A stretch of DNA of 64,000 nucleotides from Muscardinus avellanarius (GCA_963383645.1 OY726569.1:81388627-81452626); one strand, 5' to 3'. Shown: positions 44,931 through 57,244, numbered from the stretch's first letter. Made by a program: numbers and translations. The notes: generated by a model not told the origin, from the letters alone.

Positions 44931-45235
44931 CAGGCTCCCCGGTCGCAGACAAGATGAGCCCTGCTCTTGTGCTCCCAGAAGATGCAAAGTTGTGAGCTCG
45001 GCCCGGCTGGCTCGCAGCCTCCTCACGCGTCGCCTCGGGACTGGGCAGGTAGCGGGGGTGTGGGGAGGAGGGAGCGGGCAGCTGCCGTCCTCCCACTTGG
45101 GCGCCGGCGAGTGGGGGCCAGAAGGCGGCGGGGAAGGCAGCTGCCCCCCGCCCCGCCCCCTCCCTCCGCTCCTGGGGGCGGCGCTCTGGCCACTGGCTCA
45201 GCATTGTGGACTTGCCTCCTTCCTCTTTTCCCCTA
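44200..45235 (-). promoter_or_regulatory. ZDHHC22: CpG island, likely ZDHHC22 promoter
   Basis: About 1 kb of dense CpG with GC boxes and a (CCG)n-like run at 44885-44910. No TATA box. It contains two RE1-type half-site matches in flipped order (44770-44776 and 44778-44786), of interest because ZDHHC22 is mainly neural, but the arrangement is not the canonical REST site. Confidence 0.6.
44931..45060 (-). other. ZDHHC22: probable ZDHHC22 exon 1 (5'UTR)
   Basis: A perfect minus-strand donor, CTG/GTGAGT, ends an exon at 44931 inside a CpG island, 1.7 kb upstream of the coding exon. The 5' limit is arbitrary. The island could also serve a plus-strand transcript such as an upstream exon of TMEM63C. 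Confidence 0.45.
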
Positions 45236-45479
45236 GAGCGGGTTGGGGCGCCCTGCCCGACTTCAGCCGTGGTTCCAACTGGGAGATCAGGATCCAGCCC
45301 TGATGTGGATGCTCCAGCCATCACCCTGTCTTCCCCACTTCCTTCCTGGCGATGACCAATAATCGGCACTGCCATGAGCTCTAGCCCGAGGGAAACCTGG
45401 GAGAGGTGGGGGGGGTCTAATAACTCAGCCCACAGGGCAACACCCATGAAGGTGTCCTCTCAGGAGGGCTGTGGACCGA

Positions 45480-45870
45480 GGGGTTAAAAGCCCTGGCTCT
45501 GCGCCTGTCTGCCTGGCCTTGGATAGCCACCATCCACTGCTGTGTGGTCCCAGATTCCAGCATCCTCATCTGTAGAACTGAGAGGTGAGGATTCAGTGGC
45601 AATAGACAGTCCTTGAATGAGCCTGCCCAGGACCAGCATGATTTGATTTGTGTCGTAGGTCACAGTTACTGGCACTACGTACCTGGCCTTTGTAGGTCCC
45701 AGGCACCTTCATTAGTCTTCTCTGCGTGATCTAAGCAGCTGGATGAGCCCATGCTGGGGTGAGAAGGTTGGGACTCAGGGAAGCTGAGCCACATGCCCAA
45801 GGTCATATCACAGGCGAGTGGCAGACCCCGGGTATGAACCCAGTTCTAGTACAGCTGCTGCTGCTCTCAG
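45480..45870. repeat. two MIR fragments in opposite orientation
   Basis: 45485-45610 reads MIR on the plus strand (CCCTGGCTCTGCGCC..CCTCATCTGTAGAACTGAG). 45690-45870 reads MIR on the minus strand (plus text GCCCAAGGTCATATCACAGG..GTATGAACCCAGTTC). Confidence 0.65.
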
Positions 45871-47204
45871 CCTGTGTACAATCCACCATCACCCTGGGGC
45901 CCAGGGGCAGCTTTGTTTTGGGGTAAGAAAGGACAACAGCAAGGTCTATCCAGAACAGAGCTTGAACCCAGGGGCTTCTGCTTGGAGCCCCAGCCCAGCC
46001 TCCTGCTCCTTACTTCCTACCCGTTGCAGGACTCCACTATGCTCAGATGACTGCTCTGGGACACCAAGAGGGTAGTGACACATGTGTGCAACACAGGGGG
46101 ATTGAGAACACCTTAGAACACTAACCAGTGCAGGCATACTGGTGCCTTTGGGAGCCTCAGTTTCCCCAGGCTATCAGACTCACCCAGATGCCCGGCTCCA
46201 CTCCTCTGCATAAAGGCAAGCCGAATAAATAAATGTTTATTGTTTTCTCAACCGGTTGATTAAAACAAGAGCAATCCCTTGAAGTGAGGGCCATATGCTG
46301 ATCGGCTCAGCCTCTATTTCTGAATCACCAGACACTGTTTTCTCTGTATTTTATCAGCATACATAAAAATGAAAAACGGGGCCAGGAAACCTTTTCATGT
46401 TCTGAAAGGCTCCTACGTATAAGCATAGCAGGCCAGGCCGTGACCTCCGAGGACCGGTAGCCCTGTGAGCTGCAGTGGCCTCTTCATCTGAGGAGCAGCT
46501 CCACGTGACAGCAGGACGGTCTGACCCCCTTGGCTAGCTCTGCCTGCCTCTCACACTGGCTCGGGAGGGAGGGAGCCTGGGGCGCTTGGTTTGGGCCATA
46601 TTGATTGAAGATCTCCATTCCTTAAATACCTTGAGAGTCGGGTGGTATTTCTAATTTTATTTTGCATATGGGTGTGTGGTGGGAAGGTGTGTGTCTGCAT
46701 TTGTGTGTGAGAGGGAAGAAAGAGAGAGGGAAAAGCTAAGCGAACGTGGGAAGATGTCAGTGGGGGAAGGGAAGAGTCAGCCAGGAGAGAGGAGGGAGAT
46801 CCAGCTGAGCTCATACAGATGGGCGAGGACAATCGCTTGTTTAGAATATAGTTATCAACAGAAAGCACGTTAAAGCTGTGGACGGAAAAGCCAGTGGTTC
46901 CTCCGCACCCCCTTAAGGAACAGAGCAAAAATAAGCTAGTCAAATGTTTTGTTTTTCTAAATATCAGTGCTCCTCCCTGGCCAAATTAAAGGCCAGGTCA
47001 ATTTGAAACTTCCCTTTGATCTTGGCCCTATCAGAGTGAAGCCGTCCAATCTCTCCGCCCTCCGCAGTCTCCTCTGTGAAATGGGCCTGGCGGTGCTGTG
47101 TGGTGCAGGGGAAGGAGTACCATGCATTGTGCTTTGGACTCAGCAGGAAGCTGGACACTGCCAGCTTTGCATCTCCAATTTCTCTTTTGAGCTGTTTTTC
47201 TTTT

Positions 47205-47400
47205 TTCTTTTTTTTTTTGAGCCCAGGGGCATTCTACCTCTGAGCCACACCCTCAGCCTCCTCTTTTATTTTTTATTTTGAAACGGGGTCTCACTGAATT
47301 GTAGAGGGACTCACTAAGTAGCTGAGGCTGTCCGCGAACTGTGGTCCTCCTATCTCGGCCTCCCGAATGCTGGAATGACAAGCGTGCGCTACCACGCCCG
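47205..47400 (-). mobile_element. B1-dID SINE
   Basis: Minus strand, with poly-T start. The right arm is slightly truncated (starts GAGCCCAGGGG). Confidence 0.87.
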
Positions 47401-47440
47401 ACACTAAAGCTCTGTGTATTTATCCACAGGAACTTCTTGC

Positions 47441-47636
47441 CCGGCGTGGTGGCACACGCTTGTAATCCCAGCATTTAGGAGGCTGAGACAGGAGGATTGA
47501 GGTTCCTGGACAGTCTCAGCTACTTAGTGAGGCCCTTTGCAACTCAGTGAGACCCTGTTTCAAAATAAGAGACTAAAAAATAGGGCTTGGGGTGTAGCTT
47601 GGAGGTAGAATGCCTCTGGGTTCCATCCCCAGTACT

Positions 47637-47720
<84 letters not shown>
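47441..47720 (+). mobile_element. B1-dID SINE with (CA)n tail
   Basis: The element at 47441-47638 has its A-tail converted to (CA)n with TA interruptions (47640-47720). It lies in opposite orientation to the copy 40 bases upstream. Confidence 0.9.
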
Positions 47721-47721
<1 letters not shown>

Positions 47722-48867
47722 GAGAACTCCTGACCTGTATTGGAAATATTCTGGGGTCTTGACTGATTTGCCGAGAGTAGACCCACATGTACTCATGAAT
47801 CAATACTGGGCTCTCTCTGCAAGGAAAAGCTGTATTCTGAGGTTTTTGAAACGTCTGGTGAGGACACACTTGCCATTGATCTTGGCTCCTGCCACCACCC
47901 ACTCTGACTAGATAGTCTCCTCCATAAACAGTGTCAGAAAATAATCTACAAACCACATTCCCTGTTTCCCTCTGCCATCCTTCCTCATGGTTAAGCTGTA
48001 TCCGTCCCTGCAGGTGGTCCTAAGGGGGTAGGAGCACAGACAAGCTCTTTCCCTGAGATATGTGTCATAAATCTTGCTATATAGTGGTGTTATTTGAATA
48101 AAATGAATTCCCTTCCAAGTGGCAATCATTCCATTTTGCTACAAAATGTTGTACGCAAGGAAGAAATTCAATGAAGCAGGCAGCAGCAGCTTCTCCCGTG
48201 GGTGAGGGACCAACCCTCCCCCGTGTCTGTCAGGCCCCACACCTCCCCGATGTTTGGATGGAGACCATTGCAAGCTGCAGGGAGCCTCCTGGAAGAGGGC
48301 TGGTGGGGTTCCGTTTTTATTCTCATGCTCTTACTTCAGACTGACCAGGGCCAGTATAGGCTGGGGTCCCAAGGTTAACTGATGCTCTGAAATCAAGATT
48401 GTAATAGATAGCCTCAGACAGGATGCTTTTTGGTGCCAACAACAAATCATAGCCAAGGGCGGCCACAAAGTGCTCCCCAAACCTCAGAAGGCTTAATGAG
48501 ACGCCATCCCTGCCTGCCCGGATTTGGAAAACATATAAGTGTAATCTGCATCTTAGCCAACCGAATACATGAAAATTGGATTATCACAGAATTTCTATTT
48601 GGAAGTGGTAATTTACTTTGTCAATGTTGCCTTCCTTTTTTTTTTTTTTTAACAACAATTACATTACTTTGAGGTAATAAAGTGCTTTGCAGGTGACAAA
48701 GTACCTCTACAAAATTAAAATTTCATCCTGTGGGTCTCTCAACAGTTCTGTCAGCTAACTGGAGCAAGAAATCTTAAACCCATTTTTGTCTTATGAAGAG
48801 ACCGAGGTTTGGAGATTTTCTGCATGTTAATTTGCAAGCCTTGTCTGTATTCAATTTAAAATGAGGC

Positions 48868-49520
48868 TTAAAAGCTGGGCATAGTGGCCTGTAGGCCCAG
48901 TACTTGGGAGGTTGAGACGAGAGGATTAGAGAATCACAGGTTTAAAGCCAGCCTCAGAGCCAGGCGTGTGCTGCACACTTGTAATCCCGGCATTAAGGAG
49001 GTGGAGACAGGAGGATCATGGTTCACGGCCAGCCTCAGCTACTTAGTGAGGCCCTTTGCAACTCAGTAAGACCCTGTTGCAAAATAAAGAATAAAAAATA
49101 GGGCTAGAGGTGTAGCTCAGAGGTAGAATGCCCCTGGGTTCCATCCCTGGTACCTCAAAAAAAAAAAAAAAATTAAAGCCAGCCTCAGCAAATTAGTGAA
49201 GCCTCAGAAACTTAGCAAGACCCTGTTTCAAAATAAGAGCCAGGCATGGTGGCACACACTTATAACCTCAGCATTTGGGAGGCTGAGACAGGAGGATCAG
49301 CCTCAGCTACTTAGTGAGGCCCTCTGCAACATCGTGAGACCCTGTTTCAAAATAAAGAATAAAAAAATAGGGCTGGGGGTGTGGCTTGGAGGTAGAATGC
49401 CTTTGGATTCAATCCCCAGTACCGCCAAAAAATAAAAATAAAAAATGAATAATGAGATGGGGTTGGGGATGTGGCTCAGAGGTAGAAGGCTTCTGGGTTC
49501 AATCCCCAGCACCACAAATA
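48868..49520 (+). mobile_element. SINE nest: copy inserted into the body of another
   Basis: An older plus-strand SINE (48868-48957, resuming at 49173) is split by a B1-dID at 48958-49172 with a 16-base duplication TTAAAGCCAGCCTCAG at 48942-48957 and 49173-49188. Another complete copy follows at 49231-49425, and a lone right arm at about 49458-49512. Confidence 0.9.
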
Positions 49521-49794
49521 AAATAAAATGTGATTTCATATGAAATATCACAGGATACCTAACCTTTCTGGAAGATGGCATTTACCTGTATTTACATAAA
49601 GGAGGCAGGTATATAACATACCTCCCCCAATAAAAGACCTACATACTCTCCCTTTGTCTAAAACTACACTGCTCTTCACCCTGAGCCCATCTACACTCTG
49701 TTATTTGTCCCCAACAATACTTACCACCATCTGACATGGTATATATTTATCTGCTTGCTGCCTAACTCTCTCCATGGGAATGCCAATTCAGGAG

Positions 49795-49885
49795 AGCAGT
49801 GTTGGGCTCGTATTGTTTACTGCGGTATCCCCTGTGCCTGGTACATACTAGGAGATCAACAAGCATTGAATAAATGAACAAATGG
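49795..49885 (+). repeat. L2 3'-end relic
   Basis: CCTGTGCCTGGTACATACTAG, AGATCAACAAGCATTGAATA and AATGAACAAATG follow the L2 3' end. Confidence 0.6.
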
Positions 49886-50669
49886 CTATCCTAGGCATAA
49901 GGAAACATGCAATCAAATGTTCTCATGCTCTGATGTTTGTGGGATGTGTGTGGGGGACAGGGGTGCTCAGCATCCAGGCCTGTACACCAAGGTAGACACA
50001 CCCTGTGGGTGACAGGTAGCCCCGGAGTCTCCCTGGTGATTGATGCATCAGGGTGGAAATCTTGGGTTTTCTGGGAAGAACTGCTTTTGCAGCTCTCAGG
50101 CTGTGGAAGAGTGAGTGTAATCTCTTCCCAATTAGTCTCACTTTCCAGAGACCACATAAGCAGGCCTGGTAGGGATGCCGTGGCCAGCAGCTATGCCGTG
50201 CTGGTGGCAGCAAGATGAATTGGCTTGTCCTGGAACATGCAGGGGGAAGGGGGAGGAGGGAGAGGGGGAAGAAGAGGAGGGAGGGAGAGAGCAGAGGGGA
50301 GAGGAAATGAGGAGGAGGAGGGAGCACACCTGCCTGGCCCACCACGGTGTATGTCTTCATGATGAAGGATGTTCCAGGCGCAGGGGGCATCCGCTGTCAC
50401 GGCGGTGAGCCCTGCCAGGCCAGGTGTCCAGGATGGGAAGGACTGAGGCAGAAGGCTGACATCTCAATCAGAGGAGGAGGGAAGCCGGGAAGGAAGATCA
50501 CCACAGTTCCCTTGACTGTTTAGAGGCCTCTGGGGTAGGTTGCCGGGTCCACAGAGCAGCAGGCAGCACAGACCTCACCCCAGGAGCCCTCCTGCCTCCC
50601 TCCGCACTCCCTCCCCCTGTCCCAGTAGAGATGGCCCTGGGCCCGGGAGAGGGGGGAGGTGGCATAATG

Positions 50670-50835
50670 AAAAAGCGGGAGATTTTGGCGGCCACTGACC
50701 TGGGCTTGAATCTCCATGTTCCCATCTACTCCCTGTATGTCCTTGACCAAACCACTTAGCCTCTCTGAGCCTCAAATCCCCTCTCCATTAAACGGGATTT
50801 TTTAGCTAACTTGCAGAGTTCGTCATGAGTCTTAA
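50670..50835 (+). repeat. MIR relic
   Basis: Contains GACCTGGGCTTGAATCTCC, CTTGACCAAACCACTTAGCC and CTCTGAGCCTCAAATCCCC in MIR order. Confidence 0.7.
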
Positions 50836-50964
50836 GCAGCAAAGACGTCAGGTTGGCTGCTCCTGCCCCGCTCACCTGACTGTGCCGCACAGGTGCCTCT
50901 ACCACAGTGCGGGGCCTGCGGCAGGGCTCCCCGGTCCTGCCGTGATCTCCTGTGCTTATTTTCT

Positions 50965-51095
50965 TGCTTACCGCCTCTTTCTATCTATAAAGCCCCGAGG
51001 CCAAGAACTTTCTTGGCAGCTTCTTTCCGTGGCCTGCACCTTAACACAGTGCCTGGACCAGCGGGTGCTCAATAAACATTTGGATAAATAAGTTA
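50965..51095 (+). repeat. L2 3'-end relic
   Basis: ATAAAGCCCCGAGGCCAAGA, ACAGTGCCTGGACCAGCGGG and TGCTCAATAAACATTTGGAT are typical. Confidence 0.65.
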
Positions 51096-51764
51096 TAAAT
51101 AAGTATAATTATAAATAAGTAATAAATTCCACCTCCATACCTGACCTTTACAAAATGGACTCAGGGGAGGGATTGGTAAAAGGAATTCAACTGAAGATTT
51201 CTGTTTCTTCTGAGCCGGCCATTGGGACGCCAGGTACCTACACACTGTTCATTTCATTTCATCCTGACAGCAACCCTGCCCCGTGAAAGTCAGACTCTGC
51301 CAACCTGACGTAGGCTCAGATGGTAAGAGATGTGCTAAGGTGGCGACGCTGCTGGCAGCCGGCAAAACCCAAGTCACTCGATTTCAAGGTCCGAGCCTCG
51401 CCTGGCAAAGCCCCATGTCTCTCACCCACCAACCTTTGTACGGATATAGAAATAAATAACCTATTTTCCTTACAGAGCGGTAACATTATGCTGATGTCGA
51501 CCTCTCACACTGCAGTGTGAATCAGCCAGTCTTCCCAGTGAAGCAGGATGTGAGAGAGGGGGCTTTTTACTGGAGAGGAGGAGTGGGATGGGAGGAGGGA
51601 CGGAGTTGAAAATAGTCTGCAATGGTTGGGCAGAAGCGTAGATGGGACGGGATGAAAAGGGAATCATAAGAGGGGGTCCTGAGAGCATCCAGAGGGTGCT
51701 GGGGTCCAGGGGCCTACGCTCGTTGTTCAGCTCCAAGCATTGTGTAATCTGGAGCACAGTTGTC

Positions 51765-52800
51765 CTGGTCCTTTTCCTGTTGCTATAGGAACCAGGAGAT
51801 TGTTCTTAGAGACCGGGCGATGTGTAAAGAACAGAGGTTTGCTTAGCTCATGGTTCCAGAGGCTGGTACACCCCAGAGCACAGTGCTGGCATCTGGGGAG
51901 GGGTCTGCTGCGTTCATAACACGGTGGACATCACAGGGTGAGAGCCAGCAAGCCACAGCCACTCATGGTTACGACAAAGCCACCCTGCCCACAACCCATG
52001 TGCTACTCAGCTTCTCATTGCTGGGACTGAAATACCCGACATCAACAGTTTGGAGGAGGAACGCTCTGTTTTGGCTCAGGGTTTCAGAGGTCTCAGTCCA
52101 TGGCTGACGGGCTCCATCGCTCTGGGCCTGTGGTGAGGCAGAACTTCATGGCAGAAGGGTGTGGCAGAGGGAAACTGCTCAGCTCCTAGCAGACAGAAAG
52201 GAGAGAGGGGGGGGGGGAGAGGGGGCCAGAGGCAGTTACTGTCCCCAAGGCCAATTCTCCAGCCACACCCCACCCGCCTACAAGGTCCACCTCTTCCCAG
52301 TAGTCCATTCAAATGACTTCTCCATCCGGCGTGGTGGCGGACGCTTGTAATCCCCACGCTTGGGAGGCTGAGACAGGAGGATCGCACAGGTTCAAAGCCA
52401 GCCTCAGCTACTTAGTGAGGCTCTCAGCAACTTTGTGAGACCCTGTTTCCAAATAAAGTAAAAATAGGTTTGGAAATATTAGCCCGGAGGTAGAAAAGCC
52501 AAAAAAAAAAAAAAAGCCAAATGACTTCTCCATCGAATGGATGAATCCATCCACCAGGTCAGGGCCCTCATGATCCAACCACTTCCCCAAATCCTACCCT
52601 CTGGCCTGGGATCAAGTCTTCAACACGTGAGTGTTTGGGGAACAGGCCACATTCAAACCCTTTACTCCATTAACCCATGAATAGAATAATACACTTACAA
52701 GGTCTCGTGAGCCAGTCACCTTCCCCAAGCCATAGCTCTCAACACTGCTGCACTGGGGACCAAGCTTCTTACACATGAGATTTGAGAACCTCATTCAAAG
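51765..52800. repeat. old interspersed repeat, two related segments (family uncertain)
   Basis: 51765-51890 (TGTTGCTATAGGAACCAGG..GCTCATGGTTCCAGAGGCTG) and 52010-52120 (CTCATTGCTGGGACTGAAAT..GGCTCAGGGTTTCAGAGG) resemble each other and an LTR- or MaLR-like mammalian repeat. 52535-52680 (CTCATGATCCAACCACTTCC..AACACGTGAGTGTTTGGGG) looks like the far end of the same family. A B1-dID interrupts it. Confidence 0.4.
52310..52534 (+). mobile_element. B1-dID SINE with perfect 17-bp target duplication
   Basis: The element at 52327-52517 is flanked by CAAATGACTTCTCCATC at 52310-52326 and 52518-52534. Its right arm is truncated just after GGTAGAAAAGCC. The perfect duplication suggests a young insertion. 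Confidence 0.93.
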
Positions 52801-52965
52801 CGCAGCACCAGTTAGCTGCTGCCCCTCAGTTTCTTGATTGGTGACACAGGGTTGATTACAGTTCCCACCACATAGGGTTGTCACGTAGATTAAACCAGAC
52901 AACATAAAGTACATAGAAGGGTGGCTAGCATAGCACATAAGCAATAGCTATTATTATTAATTATT
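52800..52965 (+). repeat. MIR 3'-half relic
   Basis: CCTCAGTTTCTTGATTGG, CACATAGGGTTGTCACGTAG and ATTAAACCAGACAACATAAAG, ending in TATTATTATT. Confidence 0.75.
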
Positions 52966-53014
52966 ATTAGGATCTCTGGCATGTAATAGAAATACTCACT
53001 TAAACTAAAATGGA

Positions 53015-53450
53015 AGTTTATTTGTAATGCCAGCACTTGGGAGGCTGAGACAGGAGGATTGTGCAGGTTCGAAGCCAGCCTCAGCTACTTAGTGAGGCTC
53101 TCAGCAACTTCGTGAGACCCTGTTTCCAAATAAAGTATAAAATAGGTCTGAGAGTATATCCTGGAGGTAGAAAGCCTCTGGGTTCCACCCCCAGTACCAC
53201 ACAAAATAAAAAATAAAAATAAAAATAATAAAAGAGCTGGGAGTAAAGCTCAGAGGTAGAATGCCCCTGGGTTCCATCCCCAGTACCAAAAAATAAATAA
53301 ATAAATAATAATAAAAATAGAGCTGGGGGTAAAGCTCAGAGGTGGAATGCCCCTTTTTTCAATCCCCAGTACCACAACAAGTAAGTAAATAAATAAATAG
53401 GGCTAGAGTTGTCATTTGGAGGTAAAATGCTCCTGGGATCAATACCTCCC
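53015..53450 (+). mobile_element. SINE with four right-arm monomers in series
   Basis: A head-truncated B1 left arm (53015-53130) is followed by four ID-type right arms at about 53144-53200, 53234-53288, 53320-53374 and 53400-53450. Each arm is about 55 bases and they are separated by A-rich spacers. Confidence 0.8.
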
Positions 53451-53738
53451 CCCAAAAAGAGCCCCAATGTAATTATTAATATCTTGTAAAGATTTTGAAA
53501 AACAGAATGTCGACTATCTAATTTCCTAAGGGGAAACTCTGAAATGACATTTAATAATACCCATAGCAAGTTATATTTAACCCAACCCGGGAAGGACTAT
53601 AGTGACTGTGAAGGAGAAGTGAAGCGGCTCACGCCTGCTCCCTTGTCAGCAGCCAGCGACCGGCTGATCAGGTCAGATGCACACAGTGTGCAACACAGGG
53701 GCCAGCTCCACACTGCTGCTGCCAAGGAGGCGTCGTTC

Positions 53739-53960
53739 CCGGCGTGGTGGCCCACGCTCATAATCCCAGTACTTGGGAGGCGGAGACAGCAGGATTGCAG
53801 GTTCGAGGCCAGCCTCAGCAAGCAGTGAGATTCTCATCAACCTGGTGAGACCCTGTTTCCAAAGAAAAATAAAATAGGGCTGGGGTGTGGCCTGGTGGTA
53901 GAATGCCCCTGGGTTCCATGCCCAGGACTGGAAAATAAATAAAAAATAAATAAAAAGAAA
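53739..53960 (+). mobile_element. B1-dID SINE
   Basis: Plus-strand copy ending CCATGCCCAGGACTGG and an A/T-rich tail. Confidence 0.87.
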
Positions 53961-54414
53961 GCATTGTTCTTGCATGTTAAACATCAACAGTGAAACTCAT
54001 CGTCAATAAGGGCACTGTCATTGCAAACAAGCTCTGATAAAATTTTAAATGCACTCTTTTTATCAAAGGCATTTTCTCCATGAAGGTGACGCTGGGCACC
54101 GGCCTGGGCTTGGGCTCCGTATTGAACACTTCACCATCTGGCCTTCAACCAAAATGTGTGTCGAGGCCTCTCCAACTTCCTAGCGTTTCCCTTTCTCACT
54201 ATTATTAGCAGCGCTGCAGTGAGTGTCCTAGCACAAGCAGCTCTGCTGGGCCTGCCGTTTCCTTGTCTGGATTCCTGGAAGTGGAGTGGCTGGGTCCAGA
54301 GTCCCTATTGCCCAAGTACCCTTCAGAACATTGGTTCCCGCTTCCCTCCCATAAGCGGAGTGGGGTGGGGTGAGGAGCTTAGACCGTGGCTTCTCTCCAG
54401 CTTTGCACCTGCAT

Positions 54415-55000
54415 TTATTTGTTTATTCATTCATTTATATGTTTTGTACTAAGAATTAAACCCCAGGGGCATGCTACCTCCAAATTACACCCCAAACCCT
54501 TTTTTTAAAGGCGTTTTTAAAAACTTTGAAACAGGATCTCACTAATTTGCTGAAGGTCCTGCTAGGTTACTGAGGCTGGCCTCAAACCTGTGATCCTCCT
54601 GTCTCAGCTTCCCACGTACTAGGATTACAGGCATGCACCACCACACCTGGCTTGGATCTTTATACCCAATCCTTGTTGGCAGCTGGAAGCCAGAAGCTCC
54701 ACACGCCCCCTGGAGCCCACCATTGTGATCGCAGCTACCATTTATTTTATGTTTACCTTTTTTCCAACATTGTAGTGGATTCATGTTTTTTGCAGTACTA
54801 GAGATGGAACCCAGGGGAAGTGTACCTCCAAGCTACACACCCAGCCCTATTTTTTAGTTTTTTTAAACTTTTGAAACAAGGCCTCACTGAGTTGCAAAGG
54901 GCTTCACTAAGTTGCTGAGGCTGGCCGTGAACCACAATCCTCTGGTCTCAGCCTCCTGAATGCTGGGATTACAAGCATGCACAACCACGCCTGGCTGTAG
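54415..55000 (-). mobile_element. two B1-dID SINEs
   Basis: Minus-strand copies at about 54415-54655 (diverged) and 54786-55000. Confidence 0.82.
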
Positions 55001-55448
55001 TGGACTCTGGTATTCAAATCTTTGCAATAACGATACAAAGAAAGTATGATTAGCCTCTTTTTATGCATAAAGAATCTGAAGCTCAGGGGGCCAAGTAGCC
55101 CTGCTTATAGCCCTAATGAAGGCCCCCAGCAGCCTGGCCTAGGAACAATCAACATTATTTTTTCCTACAGGTAAATGAAATCTGCCTATTCCTATCTCCA
55201 AAATCCCCAGACCCCTTGACCCTCCCGTCCTGCATTGGGATCCAGCCTCGGGTAACAGTGCCTACCAAGCCTGCTCTGTTCCGGGCTTGGCTTTTGAGCT
55301 AGCACGTAGCTGAGCTATTATCCCACCTAACAGAGGAGGAGCCAGCATTTTAAGGAAATGCCCAAGAGCTCACAGTTTGTAAATGGGGAAGAATTCAAAC
55401 AAGGACCTGGGCACATACATGGGGTGGATGGAGGGACAGATGGACTCT

Positions 55449-55691
55449 ACAGGGCCTTAGATTGCAGGGCGTGGTGGCGCACGCTTGTAATCCCAGCGCT
55501 TGGGAGGCTGAGACAGGAGGATCGTACAGGTTCAGAGCCAGCCTCAGCTACTTAGTGAGGCTCTCAGCAACTTAGTGAGACCCTGTTTCCAAATAAAGTA
55601 TAAAATATAGGTCTGGGAGTGTAGGCTGGAGGTGGGAAAGCCCCTGGGTTCCATGCCCAGTACCACAAAATAAAAATTTACAAGGCCTTAG
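55449..55691 (+). mobile_element. B1-dID SINE with target duplication
   Basis: The element at about 55461-55679 is flanked by ACAGGGCCTTAG and ACAAGGCCTTAG (11 of 12 identical). Confidence 0.88.
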
Positions 55692-56378
55692 AAGATGGAG
55701 CCAGGAGAGAGACTGCTACAGACCCTCTGTGCGCCAGGGGCTCCCCAGAGAAGGAAGCGGCAGAACCTGGGCCCCTGATGGCAGGGCGGCTTCGTTTTTG
55801 GTTTTCATGCTTTCAGTCAAGAGAAGGCTGCTTTGTACAGTGGTTCAGGTTCTGGCAGCTGATGGCTTATTCTGAAACAGCTCCAGTAGGTGGCGGTGAA
55901 GCACCTTTAGTTAAGGGCTCCTTTTCCTGTTTGTGCAAAGGCACCGTATGTGGTCTGGGTGGTGCTGGCTAAGCTGTTGCGAGGTGTCCTGACAGCTCTT
56001 CCCTCTCCTGTCCCACGCTTCTCCATTTCAGGGTTCCCCAAACTCTGCCCGGGGCCTCAGCTGGGCTGAGGAGTTAGGAGAGGCTGTGGAGTCAGGGAGT
56101 CTCCCTGCAGCCTTGGGCCCTAGAAGGTGATGCTCATGTTCAGAAGCCTGGGGCTCGAGGTCCGGCTCCTGCGCTTCCTAGTGAGTGATCTTGGACGTCA
56201 GGGTTCTGGGCCCAGCTTTCTCTTCTGGTAGGGCTGCAGCCTTTGGGGTTATGGGAACACTTGGACATGTTCCCTGAACGTGGCCACAAGTCACTAGCTC
56301 CACAGCACCCCATCCCAGCAGAGTGTCCCCCACAGAGAAGACAAGAGATGCACAGCTTGCCCAGCCCGGCAGGGAGGA

Positions 56379-57133
56379 TGTGGTGTGTGTGTGTGTGTGG
56401 TGTGTGTGTGTGGTGTGTGTGTGGTGTGTGTGTGGTGTGTGGTGTGTGTGTGTGTGGTGTGTGGTGTGTGGTGTGTGTGTGTGTGGTGTGTGTGTGGTGT
56501 GTGTGTGTGTGGTGTGTGTGTGGTGTGTGTGTGTGGTGTGTGTGTGTGGTGTGTGTGTGTGGTGTGTGGTGTGTGTGTGGTGTGTGTGTGGTGTGTGTGT
56601 GTGGTGTGTGTGTGGTGTGTGTGTGTGGTGTGTGGTGTGTGTGTGTGGTATGTGGTGTGTGTGTGTGTGGTGTGTGTGTGGTGTGTGTGTGTGGTGTGTG
56701 GTGTGTGTTTGTGTGGTGTGTGTGGTGTGTGTGTGGTGTGTCTGTGTGTGGTGTGTGTGTGGTGTGTGTGGTGTGTGTGGTGTGTGTGTGTGGTGTGTGT
56801 GTGGTGTGTGTGTGTGTGGTGTGTGTGTGGTGTGTGTGTGGTGTGTGTGTGTGGTGTGTGTGTGTGGTGTGTGTGGTGTGTGTGTGTGTGGTGTGTGTGG
56901 TGTGTGTGTGTGGTGTGTGTGGTGTGTGTGTGTGGTGTGTGTGTGTGGTGTGTGTGTGGTGTGTGTGTGTGGTGTGTGTGGTGTGTGTGTGTGGTGTGTG
57001 TGTGGTGTGTGTGTGTGGTGTGTGTGTGTGGTGTGTGTGTGGTGTGTGGTGGGTGTGTGTGTGGGTGTGTGTGTGTGGTGTGTGTGTGTGTGGTGTGGTG
57101 TGTGTGTGTGTGTGTGTGGTGTGTGTGTGTGTG
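56379..57133. repeat. 755-bp G/T-only array, (TG)n interrupted by GG
   Basis: The plus strand is G and T only, except one A (56650) and one C (56742). Runs of TG, typically 3 to 6 dinucleotides, are separated by an extra G (TGTGTGGTGTGTG...), so GG doublets recur every 6-14 bases throughout. The minus strand is C/A only. Long apparent His/Thr/Pro or Cys/Val frames across it arise because such text contains no stop codons. They are not genes. Confidence 0.97.
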
Positions 57134-57244
57134 CTTGTGCAGGCACGCCCATGTAAATCCAGCTTTGTCACAGGTCCCTGAGTCATCTTCTCATGAGATT
57201 CTCTCTCCTGCGCCTTCACCACTACTCTGTCCCCAGGGGGAGCT

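Noticed and set aside
43890..45303. Plus-strand frames of about 355 and 308 codons upstream of ZDHHC22
   Set aside because: High GC removes stops. Composition is Arg/Ala/Gly/Pro with no recognisable domain, and several overlapping frames on both strands are equally open.
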